A stretch of 5,536 nt of DNA from NCBI GenBank assembly GCA_028700355.1, contig JAQVSX010000054.1, forward strand, positions 1-5,536. The letters are read 5' to 3'. This document shows, one piece after another, positions 1 through 5,536 of the stretch (positions are counted from its first letter, which is position 1; every line of letters begins with the position of its first letter). The notes beneath the pieces are model-generated. The model was given only the letters and a program-made list of their open reading frames with translations. It did no database searches and was not told the DNA's origin. The translations under genes and the position numbers were made by a program. The DNA comes from Clostridia bacterium. Lineage in GTDB: Bacteria; Bacillota; Clostridia; Christensenellales; HGM11417.

Positions 1-135
1 GCATTCGACGACATTCTGGCAGCAGTCCAACCACTCTTCGCTCATGTACTCCAGTTCGCAGCCCGAACGCGGGTAAAGCAGGAACTGGGTGATGCCCTGC
101 CGGCGGAAATAATCATCTAATTCCAATAAATCACA
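1..135 (-). pseudogene. 5'-truncated fragment of a glycoside-hydrolase-like protein (runs off left edge)
   Basis: The minus strand is open from the left edge up to an in-frame TAA at 136-138. It encodes about 45 residues, including GITQFLLYPRSGCELEYMSE followed by EW. This resembles the first beta strand and following loop of TIM-barrel glycoside-hydrolase-like proteins, where a pattern like GIGGFFIHxRxGLxTEYLSxEW is typical. That match is from memory, not a search. No ATG start exists in frame upstream of the homology. The only ATG (148-150) is followed by TAA after three codons, and a TTG at 124-126 has no ribosome binding site. The usual N-terminal segment with a PFWxWN-like motif is absent. 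Base composition is clearly GC-richer than the adjacent spacer, and the change falls near position 110-120, where the homology ends. It could be a decayed gene, a recombination remnant or an assembly join. The rest of the gene, if any, lies outside the window. Confidence 0.45.
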
Positions 136-185
136 TTAAAAAATCAACATCTAAAAAACTGTTATTCAGGCAACTTTTTTGTGCC

Positions 186-218
186 TTATCATATCATATA
201 CCCTTTATCATTTATCAT
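186..218. repeat. Four short TATCAT repeats upstream of the ATPase promoter
   Basis: TATCAT occurs at 187-192, 192-197, 206-211 and 213-218. The last two lie within a perfect tandem of the 7-mer TTTATCA (204-217). The cluster directly abuts and slightly overlaps the TATAAT-like box at 218-223. It could be an operator or only low-complexity AT-rich DNA; the sequence alone does not decide. Confidence 0.4.
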
Positions 219-223
219 ATAAT
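218..223 (+). promoter_or_regulatory. Candidate -10 box (TATAAT) for the calcium ATPase gene
   Basis: A perfect TATAAT lies 40 bases before the ATG at 264, a sensible distance for a sigma-A-type promoter giving a short leader. No good TTGACA-like -35 box is seen at 16-18 bases upstream; the hexamer at that place is CATATA. There is also no extended TGn element. In such AT-rich DNA a chance match is possible. Confidence 0.35.
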
Positions 224-246
224 AGGACAGACAGTAAAATATCAGC

Positions 247-252
247 GGAGGG
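247..252 (+). promoter_or_regulatory. Ribosome binding site of the calcium ATPase gene
   Basis: GGAGGG lies 11 bases upstream of the ATG at 264. This is a strong Shine-Dalgarno core, slightly far from the start but acceptable. It supports the ATG at 264 as the true start, as does the protein N-terminus, which reaches the cation-ATPase N-terminal domain within about 10 residues. Confidence 0.75.
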
Positions 253-263
253 CTGTATTTAAT

Positions 264-2921
264 ATGCCTTTGATATATGCCGATGCAAAAGGTTTAAGTG
301 ATAAAGAGGTCGAGCAGTCCAGATTAAAATACGGCAGCAACGAGTTAAAGCGCATTGCGGGAAAAAGTTTTTTTTCAAGGTATATAGAGAGCTTTGCCGA
401 CCCGATGATAAGAATACTCCTTGTCGCACTCGGTATAAACCTTATTTTTTTATTCAGGTCATTAAATTGGTTTGAGCCTTTGGGTATAGCTCTTTCGATA
501 TTTACAGCAACTGCAATTTCTGCGCTTAGCGAGCACGGCAGTCAATCGGCATTCGAACGCATTCAAAGTGAGGCTTCAAAATCGCAGTGCAGGGTACTTC
601 GCAGCGGCAAAATTATTGAAATATCTGTCGAGCAAATTGTAGTCGGCGACTATGTTTTATTGCAGGCGGGCGATATGTTACCCGCTGACGGATGTATGTT
701 AAGCGGCAAAATTGAGGTAAACCAATCTGCGTTAAACGGAGAGACAAAAGAAACGGCAAAATTACCTTTAAGCGCCCGCTGCTCCGCAAATGATTTAAAT
801 GCCAAAAACGCCGTTTTCAGGGGCAGTCTTGTATGCGGCGGAGAGGGAATTTTTATAGTCAGTAAGGTTGGCGAATCTACTTTTTACGGCAATATGGCAA
901 GAGAGGTTCAGGCAAATACCCGTGAAAGCCCCATGACTGTAAGGCTGCTTAGGCTTGCAAAGACGATAAGCAAAATAGGCTATACCGGAGCGGTGCTTGC
1001 CGCCCTTTCGTATATATTCAGAATATACAGTGCAGAATTCAATTACAATACAGACTTGTTTTTTAATTATTACAGTGCGCCTGACAAGTTGCTTTCAGAA
1101 CTTTTAAATGTAATAATGCTTGCGGTTACGGTAATTGTCGTTTCAGTGCCTGAGGGACTGCCTATGATGATTACCGTTGTTTTATCTGCCAATATGAAAA
1201 AAATGCTTGCAGATAATGTACTCGTGCGTAAAATGGTTGGGATAGAAACAGCGGGCAGTATGAATATACTCTTTACCGATAAGACCGGAACGCTCACAAA
1301 GGGACAGCTAAGCGTAAATACGGTAATTTCGGGAAACTGCAAAATATACGATAATATCAAACAAATAGAAAAATACAACAGCTTTTGGCAGATATTTTGC
1401 ATAGCGGCATATTATAACAACGGCGCAAATATTGTTTATGAAAACAATCTTCGTGCTGTGGGCGGAAACGCCACAGACAGGGCGCTGCTCTCGTTTGTAA
1501 TGAATAATAAATTGCCTAAGCTTAATATTATAAAAAATATACCTTTTGACAGCACAAAAAAATATTCGGCAGTATATACAGACAGCAAAAAATTTCCCTT
1601 CTTAATTAAGGGAGCGCCGGAAATAATACTGCCCCTATGCAAATATTATTATGACGAATACGGCATAAAACAGCATTTTACAGCGGGCGCAAAGCTAAAA
1701 AAGCTGTTAGATGAAAAGGCTGCAAATTCTGTAAGGCTGATAGCGATGGCTTCCTGCGATAAATGTAGTAGCAGCAGCGGTATTTCGCAAGAGCTTACGC
1801 TTATAAGCGTTGCGGGAATTAAGGACGAATTAAGGGAGGAGGCAGCAGGCAGTTTAAACCGCCTTTACAGGGCGGGCATACAGGTGGTAATGGTTACGGG
1901 AGATAACCGCATTACAGCCAAGGCAATAGCGGCGGAATGCGGCATACTGTCATCAAAATATGATTGGATAACAGATTCCGCCGAATTATCGACAATGAGC
2001 GACAGCGAAATTGCAAAAAAATTAATTAATCTTAGGGTAGTCGCTCGGGCTTTGCCTTCGGATAAAAGCCGTTTGGTGCGCATAGCTCAAAATTTGGGTT
2101 ATGTTGTAGGCATGACGGGGGACGGCGTAAACGATGCCCCCGCTTTAAAGGCGGCGGATGTAGGCTTTTCGATGGGAAGCGGCAGCGATGTCGCAAAAGA
2201 GGCATCAGATATTGTAATACTTGACGACAATATTTTGTCTGTTACAAAAGCAGTTTTATACGGCAGAACAATATTTAAAAGCATAAGAAAATTTGTAATA
2301 TATCAGCTAACCGTAAATATGTGCGCAGTAGGTCTTTCGGTAATAGCTCCGCTGCTCGGCGTAAATATGCCCATTACAATTATACAAATGCTTTGGATTA
2401 ATCTTGTAATGGATACTTTGGGGGGCCTTGCATTCAGCGGAGAGCCTCCTAGAGAAAGCTATATGCTTGAAAAGCCTAAATCGAGAGAGGAAAATATTTT
2501 AAACAAATATATGGTAAGTCAGGTTTTATGGACGGGAATGTACAGCCTTATATTATGTCTGCTGTTTTTAAAAATGCCGCTGCTAAGCGGATATATACGC
2601 GGAGACGCACAAGGGGCATATTTTATGACGGGCTTATTTGCGCTGTTTATGTTTACGGCTATATTCAACAGCTTAAACGCGCGCACGCACAATATTAATT
2701 TAAGCTCTTATATAAGCAGAAACAAACCCTTTGTGTTTATTATGAGTATTGTTTTTATTATGCAAAGCCTTATGATTTATATCGGGGGAAATGTTTTCAG
2801 AACGGCAGACCTTACAATAAGTGAGTACATAATAACGCTTATGCTTGCCTTTACCGTAGTACCCATAGACATAGCGAGAAAATTAATATTAAAAAAAATG
2901 GGCAAATTAAGAGGGGTTTAA
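264..2921 (+). CDS. PMCA-type calcium-translocating P-type ATPase
   Basis: An 885-residue, full-length P2-type ATPase predicted to export calcium across the cytoplasmic membrane using ATP. Domains in order: cation-ATPase N-terminal segment (about 10-45), M1-M2 (about 48-90), actuator domain with NGET at 158-161 (counterpart of TGES), M3-M4 (about 235-305) with PEGLP at 296-300, phosphorylation loop DKTGTLT with the phosphorylated D339, nucleotide-binding KGAPE at 449-453, TGDN at 545-548, hinge TGDGVNDAP at 618-626, and M5-M10 (about 675-870). Probable calcium ligands are E297 in M4, N685 in M5, and N713 and D717 in M6. The WINLVMDTLGGLA stretch in M6 and the EPPRE that follows are PMCA-like and point to one calcium per cycle, unlike two-site SERCA. 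The C-terminus ends soon after M10, so there is no plant- or animal-type regulatory tail, as is normal for bacterial members. It appears to be a single-gene unit with its own promoter and terminator. Ion specificity is inferred; manganese transport cannot be excluded. Confidence 0.93.
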   Translation: MPLIYADAKGLSDKEVEQSRLKYGSNELKRIAGKSFFSRYIESFADPMIRILLVALGINLIFLFRSLNWFEPLGIALSIFTATAISALSEHGSQSAFERIQSEASKSQCRVLRSGKIIEISVEQIVVGDYVLLQAGDMLPADGCMLSGKIEVNQSALNGETKETAKLPLSARCSANDLNAKNAVFRGSLVCGGEGIFIVSKVGESTFYGNMAREVQANTRESPMTVRLLRLAKTISKIGYTGAVLAALSYIFRIYSAEFNYNTDLFFNYYSAPDKLLSELLNVIMLAVTVIVVSVPEGLPMMITVVLSANMKKMLADNVLVRKMVGIETAGSMNILFTDKTGTLTKGQLSVNTVISGNCKIYDNIKQIEKYNSFWQIFCIAAYYNNGANIVYENNLRAVGGNATDRALLSFVMNNKLPKLNIIKNIPFDSTKKYSAVYTDSKKFPFLIKGAPEIILPLCKYYYDEYGIKQHFTAGAKLKKLLDEKAANSVRLIAMASCDKCSSSSGISQELTLISVAGIKDELREEAAGSLNRLYRAGIQVVMVTGDNRITAKAIAAECGILSSKYDWITDSAELSTMSDSEIAKKLINLRVVARALPSDKSRLVRIAQNLGYVVGMTGDGVNDAPALKAADVGFSMGSGSDVAKEASDIVILDDNILSVTKAVLYGRTIFKSIRKFVIYQLTVNMCAVGLSVIAPLLGVNMPITIIQMLWINLVMDTLGGLAFSGEPPRESYMLEKPKSREENILNKYMVSQVLWTGMYSLILCLLFLKMPLLSGYIRGDAQGAYFMTGLFALFMFTAIFNSLNARTHNINLSSYISRNKPFVFIMSIVFIMQSLMIYIGGNVFRTADLTISEYIITLMLAFTVVPIDIARKLILKKMGKLRGV

Positions 2922-2931
2922 AGGCAATATT

Positions 2932-2958
2932 AAAGGCGCTAAAATTTAGCGCCTTTTT
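2932..2958 (+). terminator. Rho-independent terminator between converging genes
   Basis: AAAGGCGCTAAA (2932-2943) is perfectly complementary to TTTAGCGCCTTT (2945-2956), and the plus strand continues as a T run through 2958. In practice the stem is probably about nine pairs around a seven-base loop. It starts 11 bases after the ATPase stop. It also lies just beyond the end of the minus-strand Lgt-like gene. Read on the minus strand, the hairpin is followed only by TTTAAT, so it should work best for the ATPase but may serve both. Confidence 0.88.
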
Positions 2959-2960
2959 AA

Positions 2961-3710
2961 TTATTCTATTTTGTTAATATTTTTATCTTTTTGAATTTTT
3001 CTGTAAAGCAGATAACCGCCCAATATTACCATTGCAAGCGATAGGGTTTGAGACGGGGATAAAAAGGGTATAATAAAATCTCCTCTGTAATCTCCCCTTA
3101 TAAATTCAAGTAAAAACCTGAATATGCCGTAACTTATCAGATAAACAATAAAGTTAATATTTTTATTTTTAAATAACAAAACGGTAGTTACGGCAAACAT
3201 AATAAATAAAAATATAGACTCAAACAGCTGTGTCGGGTAAACTTTAAAATTATCGCCCGGAAATTGTATGCCGAATATGCTGTCGGTTTGTCTGCCGTGG
3301 CAGCAGCCCGCCATAAAGCAGCCTATTCTGCCAAGCGCATGGGCAATTAAAATACTGCAAGGCGCTATTTCTACAGCGAGAGAAAAATATTCCTTTGCGC
3401 TTTGCTTTGCAAACAATTTATATCCCCCTAAAAATACGGCAGCGCCGCCGGCTAACCCGCCCAAAAAGGTTATGCCTTCAAATTTAAATACTCCTTTCGC
3501 AAAAAAGTTGTAGACTGCCTGAAACAAAAACGCAGACAAATAGCCGCCCGCTATTGCGGCAATAGATAAGTTTAAATAAAAATTTTGCACATTAGGGGGC
3601 ATTTTCTTTTTATTTGAATAAACGGTAAAAATAATCAGTGCGGCAACTAGCCCCAGAAAAAAGAAAATTTCATAAAAGCGCAAACCCAAAAAAAGTTCTT
3701 CATCATACAT
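2961..3710 (-). CDS. lgt: Prolipoprotein diacylglyceryl transferase (Lgt) family membrane protein, divergent
   Basis: A multi-pass membrane protein of the Lgt family, whose known role is moving diacylglycerol from phosphatidylglycerol to the lipobox cysteine of prelipoproteins. Numbering here is from the upstream ATG at 3716 (251 residues). Family landmarks are FLGGLAGG (84-91), ALGRIGCF (127-134), YPTQLFES (160-167), SYGIFRFLLEFIRGD (195-209) and SPSQ (220-223), with about seven hydrophobic segments. R130, Y196 and R200 match E. coli R143, Y235 and R239. Two features differ from classical Lgt: leucine 85 replaces the histidine of the HGG motif (E. coli H103), and MAGCCHG (135-141) replaces the usual INGELWG-like loop. 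It may therefore be an Lgt-like paralogue rather than the housekeeping enzyme. The start at 3710 (249 residues) is preferred because the ribosome binding site is only one base from the ATG at 3716 but seven bases from this one. It is probably the last gene of an operon with the two genes upstream. Confidence 0.8.
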   Translation of the reverse strand: MYDEELFLGLRFYEIFFFLGLVAALIIFTVYSNKKKMPPNVQNFYLNLSIAAIAGGYLSAFLFQAVYNFFAKGVFKFEGITFLGGLAGGAAVFLGGYKLFAKQSAKEYFSLAVEIAPCSILIAHALGRIGCFMAGCCHGRQTDSIFGIQFPGDNFKVYPTQLFESIFLFIMFAVTTVLLFKNKNINFIVYLISYGIFRFLLEFIRGDYRGDFIIPFLSPSQTLSLAMVILGGYLLYRKIQKDKNINKIE

Positions 3711-3717
3711 CAGCATT

Positions 3718-3724
3718 CTCCTTT
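3718..3724 (-). promoter_or_regulatory. Ribosome binding site deciding the Lgt-like start
   Basis: The minus strand reads AAAGGAG, then A, then ATGCTGATG. The spacing is one base to the first ATG (3716) and seven bases to the second (3710). Seven is close to ideal and one is too short, so initiation at 3710 is favoured. Confidence 0.7.
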
Positions 3725-3765
3725 AAGTTTTAGTAGGCATTAAACGAAACAAATAAAAACAGTAC

Positions 3766-4572
3766 TTATAAAGATTTTAATATATCTTTTACATAGAATA
3801 AAAAAGAAGGGAAGGCAATTCCCGGCTCGTCAAGTTCATATGCCCAGCGCTTAACCCATTCAAGACATAAATAGCCCTTATAGCCTATTTTATGAAGCTG
3901 ATATATAGCGTCTTTTACAGGCACATCGCCGTCGCCAAGCAGCTTGTACACAATTTTGCCGCCGTCAAGTTTAGAATCCTTTAAATGCACATGCCTTACA
4001 TAACCGCCTATGCGGCTTAAAGTATATTTCGGCTTTTCTCTGCCGTATCTGTAAGTGTGGTGTATATCCCATATAATAAAAAGGTTTTGGCATTTTACCT
4101 TATCAATCAAGCGCAATATATTGTCGCTTTTACTGTAAGCGCCATTTGTCTCTATGCAAACATTTACATCTTTATCTTTTGCATAGCCGCAAACTTTGAC
4201 AAGATTTTTTACAAGCAATGCCTCGTCGATATCGTTTTGCGGATAGGGCGCTGCATCTGCAAGCACCCTTATATAAGAGCCTTTAAAGTTTGAGCAAAGG
4301 TCGATATAGTCGTATGCTTCCTGTAAAACGCCGCTTCCATTTTGGCAAAGAACCGCACCCGAAGTAAAAACGGGTATTTCAATTACAGCATTTTCAAGTC
4401 TGCTTTTGGTATCCGCTATATTTTCCTTTAAAAATTCCTTTACCTTTGGCGTGTAAATTTCCTTTTCAACGCCTCTGAATTCTATTCCGTTAAAGCCAAG
4501 GTCAATTGCGGTAGAAAGAATTTCGTTAAAAGACCATTTAGGACAACCCAGCGTGGAGAACGCAGTTTTCAT
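3766..4572 (-). CDS. Sugar phosphate isomerase/epimerase (xylose isomerase-like TIM barrel)
   Basis: A 268-residue soluble protein of the AP-endonuclease-2/xylose-isomerase-like TIM-barrel superfamily. Members are metal-dependent isomerases, epimerases or dehydratases acting on sugars, inositols or related compounds. Visible landmarks are the N-terminal strand with GFNGIEFRG (26-34), CIETNG with E141, WDIHHTYRYG with D169, H171 and H172, RHVHLKDS with H194 and H196, the GDGDVP loop (213-218) and LCLEW with E238. E141, D169, H196 and E238 fit the usual Glu-Asp-His-Glu metal site. Length is normal for the family. A GGAG ribosome binding site lies six bases before the ATG. The gene starts 12 bases after the gpmI stop, so the two are almost surely co-transcribed. 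The substrate cannot be assigned: the family is broad, and no dehydrogenase or transporter gene is present in the visible neighbourhood to hint at a pathway. Confidence 0.85.
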   Translation of the reverse strand: MKTAFSTLGCPKWSFNEILSTAIDLGFNGIEFRGVEKEIYTPKVKEFLKENIADTKSRLENAVIEIPVFTSGAVLCQNGSGVLQEAYDYIDLCSNFKGSYIRVLADAAPYPQNDIDEALLVKNLVKVCGYAKDKDVNVCIETNGAYSKSDNILRLIDKVKCQNLFIIWDIHHTYRYGREKPKYTLSRIGGYVRHVHLKDSKLDGGKIVYKLLGDGDVPVKDAIYQLHKIGYKGYLCLEWVKRWAYELDEPGIAFPSFLFYVKDILKSL

Positions 4573-4578
4573 AATATA

Positions 4579-4582
4579 CTCC
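4579..4582 (-). promoter_or_regulatory. Ribosome binding site of the isomerase/epimerase gene
   Basis: The minus strand reads AGGAG followed by TATATT and ATG, a six-base spacing from the GGAG core. It sits inside the 12-base gap after the gpmI stop codon, supporting both the ATG at 4572 and translation from a shared transcript. Confidence 0.75.
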
Positions 4583-4584
4583 TG

Positions 4585-5536
4585 TTAATGTTTTATCAAA
4601 ACCTTACCCGTCATTTGTGAAGGTATTTTTTCGCCCATAATATAAAGCAAAGTAGGGGCGATATCTGCAAGCATACCATTATCTAAAAGCTCTGCATTGC
4701 AAAATCTTTTATCTGCGAGTATAAAGGGGACGGGATTGGTAGTATGCGCCGTAAAGGGATTGTTACCTTCGTCATACATTTTGTCGGCATTGCCGTGGTC
4801 TGCGGTAAGTATGGCGCAGCCTCCCTTTTCTATAATTTTATCAATAACCCTGCCCACGCACTCGTCAACGGTTTTTACCGCCGTTTGAGCGGCATCCATA
4901 AAGCCGGTATGACCTACCATATCGCAGTTTGCGTAATTCATTATTAATACGTCGTATTTTTCAGATTCTATCGCTTCCAAGGCTTTTTCTGTAACCTCAT
5001 ATGCGCTCATTTCGGGTTTTAAATCGTATGTCGCAACCTTGGGGGACGGCACTAAAACCCTGTCTTCATTTAAATTCGGTTTTTCAATTCCGCCGTTAAA
5101 AAAGAATGTTACATGGGCGTATTTTTCGGTTTCCGCAATTCTGACCTGCCTGTAACCCTTTGACGAAATATACTCTCCCAGCGTGCTTTGCAGGTTTTGC
5201 GGCTTGTAAGCGACATTAACATTGTTAAATGTCGCATCATATTGCGTAAGGGAGGCAAAATATAAATTGTTAATCTTATTGCGGTTAAAGCCGTTAAAAT
5301 TATCTTCCGTAAACGCTCTTGTCAGTTCTCTTGCCCTGTCCGGTCTGAAATTAAAAAATATTATGCTGTCGCCGTCGTTTATAGTGGCAATCGGTTTATT
5401 TTTGCTGCCTATAACAACGGGCTTGATAAATTCGTCTGTAACGCCGCCCGAATAAGACTCTTCAAATGCCGCCGCTGTGCGCTCAACCTGTTTGCCGCTG
5501 CCGTTAGTCAGCATATTGTAGGCTTTTTCTACCCTG
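4585..5536 (-). CDS. gpmI: 2,3-bisphosphoglycerate-independent phosphoglycerate mutase, C-terminal part (continues past right edge)
   Basis: Interconverts 3- and 2-phosphoglycerate in glycolysis, using two metal ions (manganese in spore-forming Firmicutes) and no 2,3-bisphosphoglycerate cofactor. The frame stays open to the window edge, so the ATG at 5514 is internal; residues RVEKAYN precede it and are typical of the family interior. About 317 of roughly 510 residues are present. Numbered from that internal Met, NFRPDRARE (55-63) and EKYAHVTFF (130-138) belong to the phosphotransferase domain, with K131 matching the Bacillus Lys336. Metal ligands of the phosphatase domain follow: D198 and H202 in DMVGHTG, D239 and H240 in TADHGN, and H257 in TAHTTNP. 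Their spacing matches Bacillus D403, H407, D444, H445 and H462. The N-terminal part with the catalytic serine lies outside the window. It leads the visible part of the minus-strand operon; other glycolytic genes commonly lie upstream of gpmI in Firmicutes. Confidence 0.95.
   Translation of the reverse strand, partial: RVEKAYNMLTNGSGKQVERTAAAFEESYSGGVTDEFIKPVVIGSKNKPIATINDGDSIIFFNFRPDRARELTRAFTEDNFNGFNRNKINNLYFASLTQYDATFNNVNVAYKPQNLQSTLGEYISSKGYRQVRIAETEKYAHVTFFFNGGIEKPNLNEDRVLVPSPKVATYDLKPEMSAYEVTEKALEAIESEKYDVLIMNYANCDMVGHTGFMDAAQTAVKTVDECVGRVIDKIIEKGGCAILTADHGNADKMYDEGNNPFTAHTTNPVPFILADKRFCNAELLDNGMLADIAPTLLYIMGEKIPSQMTGKVLIKH

Noticed and set aside
1..120. The plus strand is also open from the left edge to a TAA at 118-120, encoding about 39 residues.
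   Set aside because: The peptide resembles nothing I recognise, whereas the minus strand gives a family-like motif. In GC-richer DNA an open frame opposite a real one is common.
168..186. Imperfect hairpin AGGCA...TGCCT with a T-rich loop, a possible terminator in the spacer.
   Set aside because: The stem is only five to six pairs, and neither strand has a T run directly after it.
368..375. Run of eight T in the ATPase gene, a possible slippage site or frameshift.
   Set aside because: The reading frame continues through it into a normal full-length protein with all motifs, so nothing indicates a frameshift.
1755..1785. CDKCSSSSG segment in the ATPase, a possible CxxC metal site or serine-repeat insertion.
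   Set aside because: It lies in a variable surface loop of the nucleotide-binding domain, and an isolated CxxC there is not evidence of metal binding.
3711..3765. The 55-base gap between the isomerase and Lgt-like genes, checked for a promoter, terminator or small gene.
   Set aside because: It is AT-rich with a short T run on the minus strand, but no GC stem, no convincing -35/-10 pair and no open frame with a start are seen. Only the Lgt ribosome binding site is supported.
4057..4293. Plus-strand open frame opposite the isomerase gene (and similar ones opposite gpmI, the Lgt-like gene and the ATPase).
   Set aside because: These lie opposite well-supported genes, show no family features, and have no separate expression signals; they are antisense shadows.

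Overview
The window looks like chromosome from a low-GC, Gram-positive-type bacterium, most likely an uncultured member of the Clostridia. The support is AT-rich coding sequence, strong GGAG-type ribosome binding sites, tight gene packing, and protein sequences that read like clostridial versions of their families. No phage, transposase, CRISPR, tRNA or rRNA signal is visible.

Layout from left to right: (1) Positions 1-135 hold a short GC-richer stretch (66 of the first 120 bases are G or C, hand count). Its minus strand reads as a piece of the N-terminal region of a glycoside-hydrolase-like protein that lacks its start. (2) Positions 121-263 are a very AT-rich spacer (31 G/C of 120 in 121-240) with four TATCAT copies, a TATAAT-like -10 box and a ribosome binding site. 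(3) Positions 264-2921 on the plus strand encode a complete PMCA-type (P2B-like) calcium-pumping P-type ATPase. (4) A hairpin terminator at 2932-2958 separates it from converging minus-strand genes. (5) On the minus strand, in transcription order, are the C-terminal part of gpmI (2,3-bisphosphoglycerate-independent phosphoglycerate mutase, running off the right edge), a sugar phosphate isomerase/epimerase-type TIM-barrel protein (3766-4572), and a divergent Lgt-family membrane protein (2961-3710).

The three minus-strand genes have gaps of 12 and 55 bases with no visible terminator between them, so they are probably co-transcribed. GpmI does a core glycolytic step. The TIM-barrel protein probably acts on a sugar or polyol, but its substrate cannot be read from sequence. 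The Lgt-like protein belongs to the lipoprotein diacylglyceryl transferase family but lacks some hallmark residues. The calcium ATPase is a separate, oppositely oriented unit for calcium export.

I see no convincing new multi-gene system. The points most worth a second look are the composition break and truncated gene fragment at the left edge (real rearrangement or assembly join), and the Lgt-like protein with an altered active-site region.
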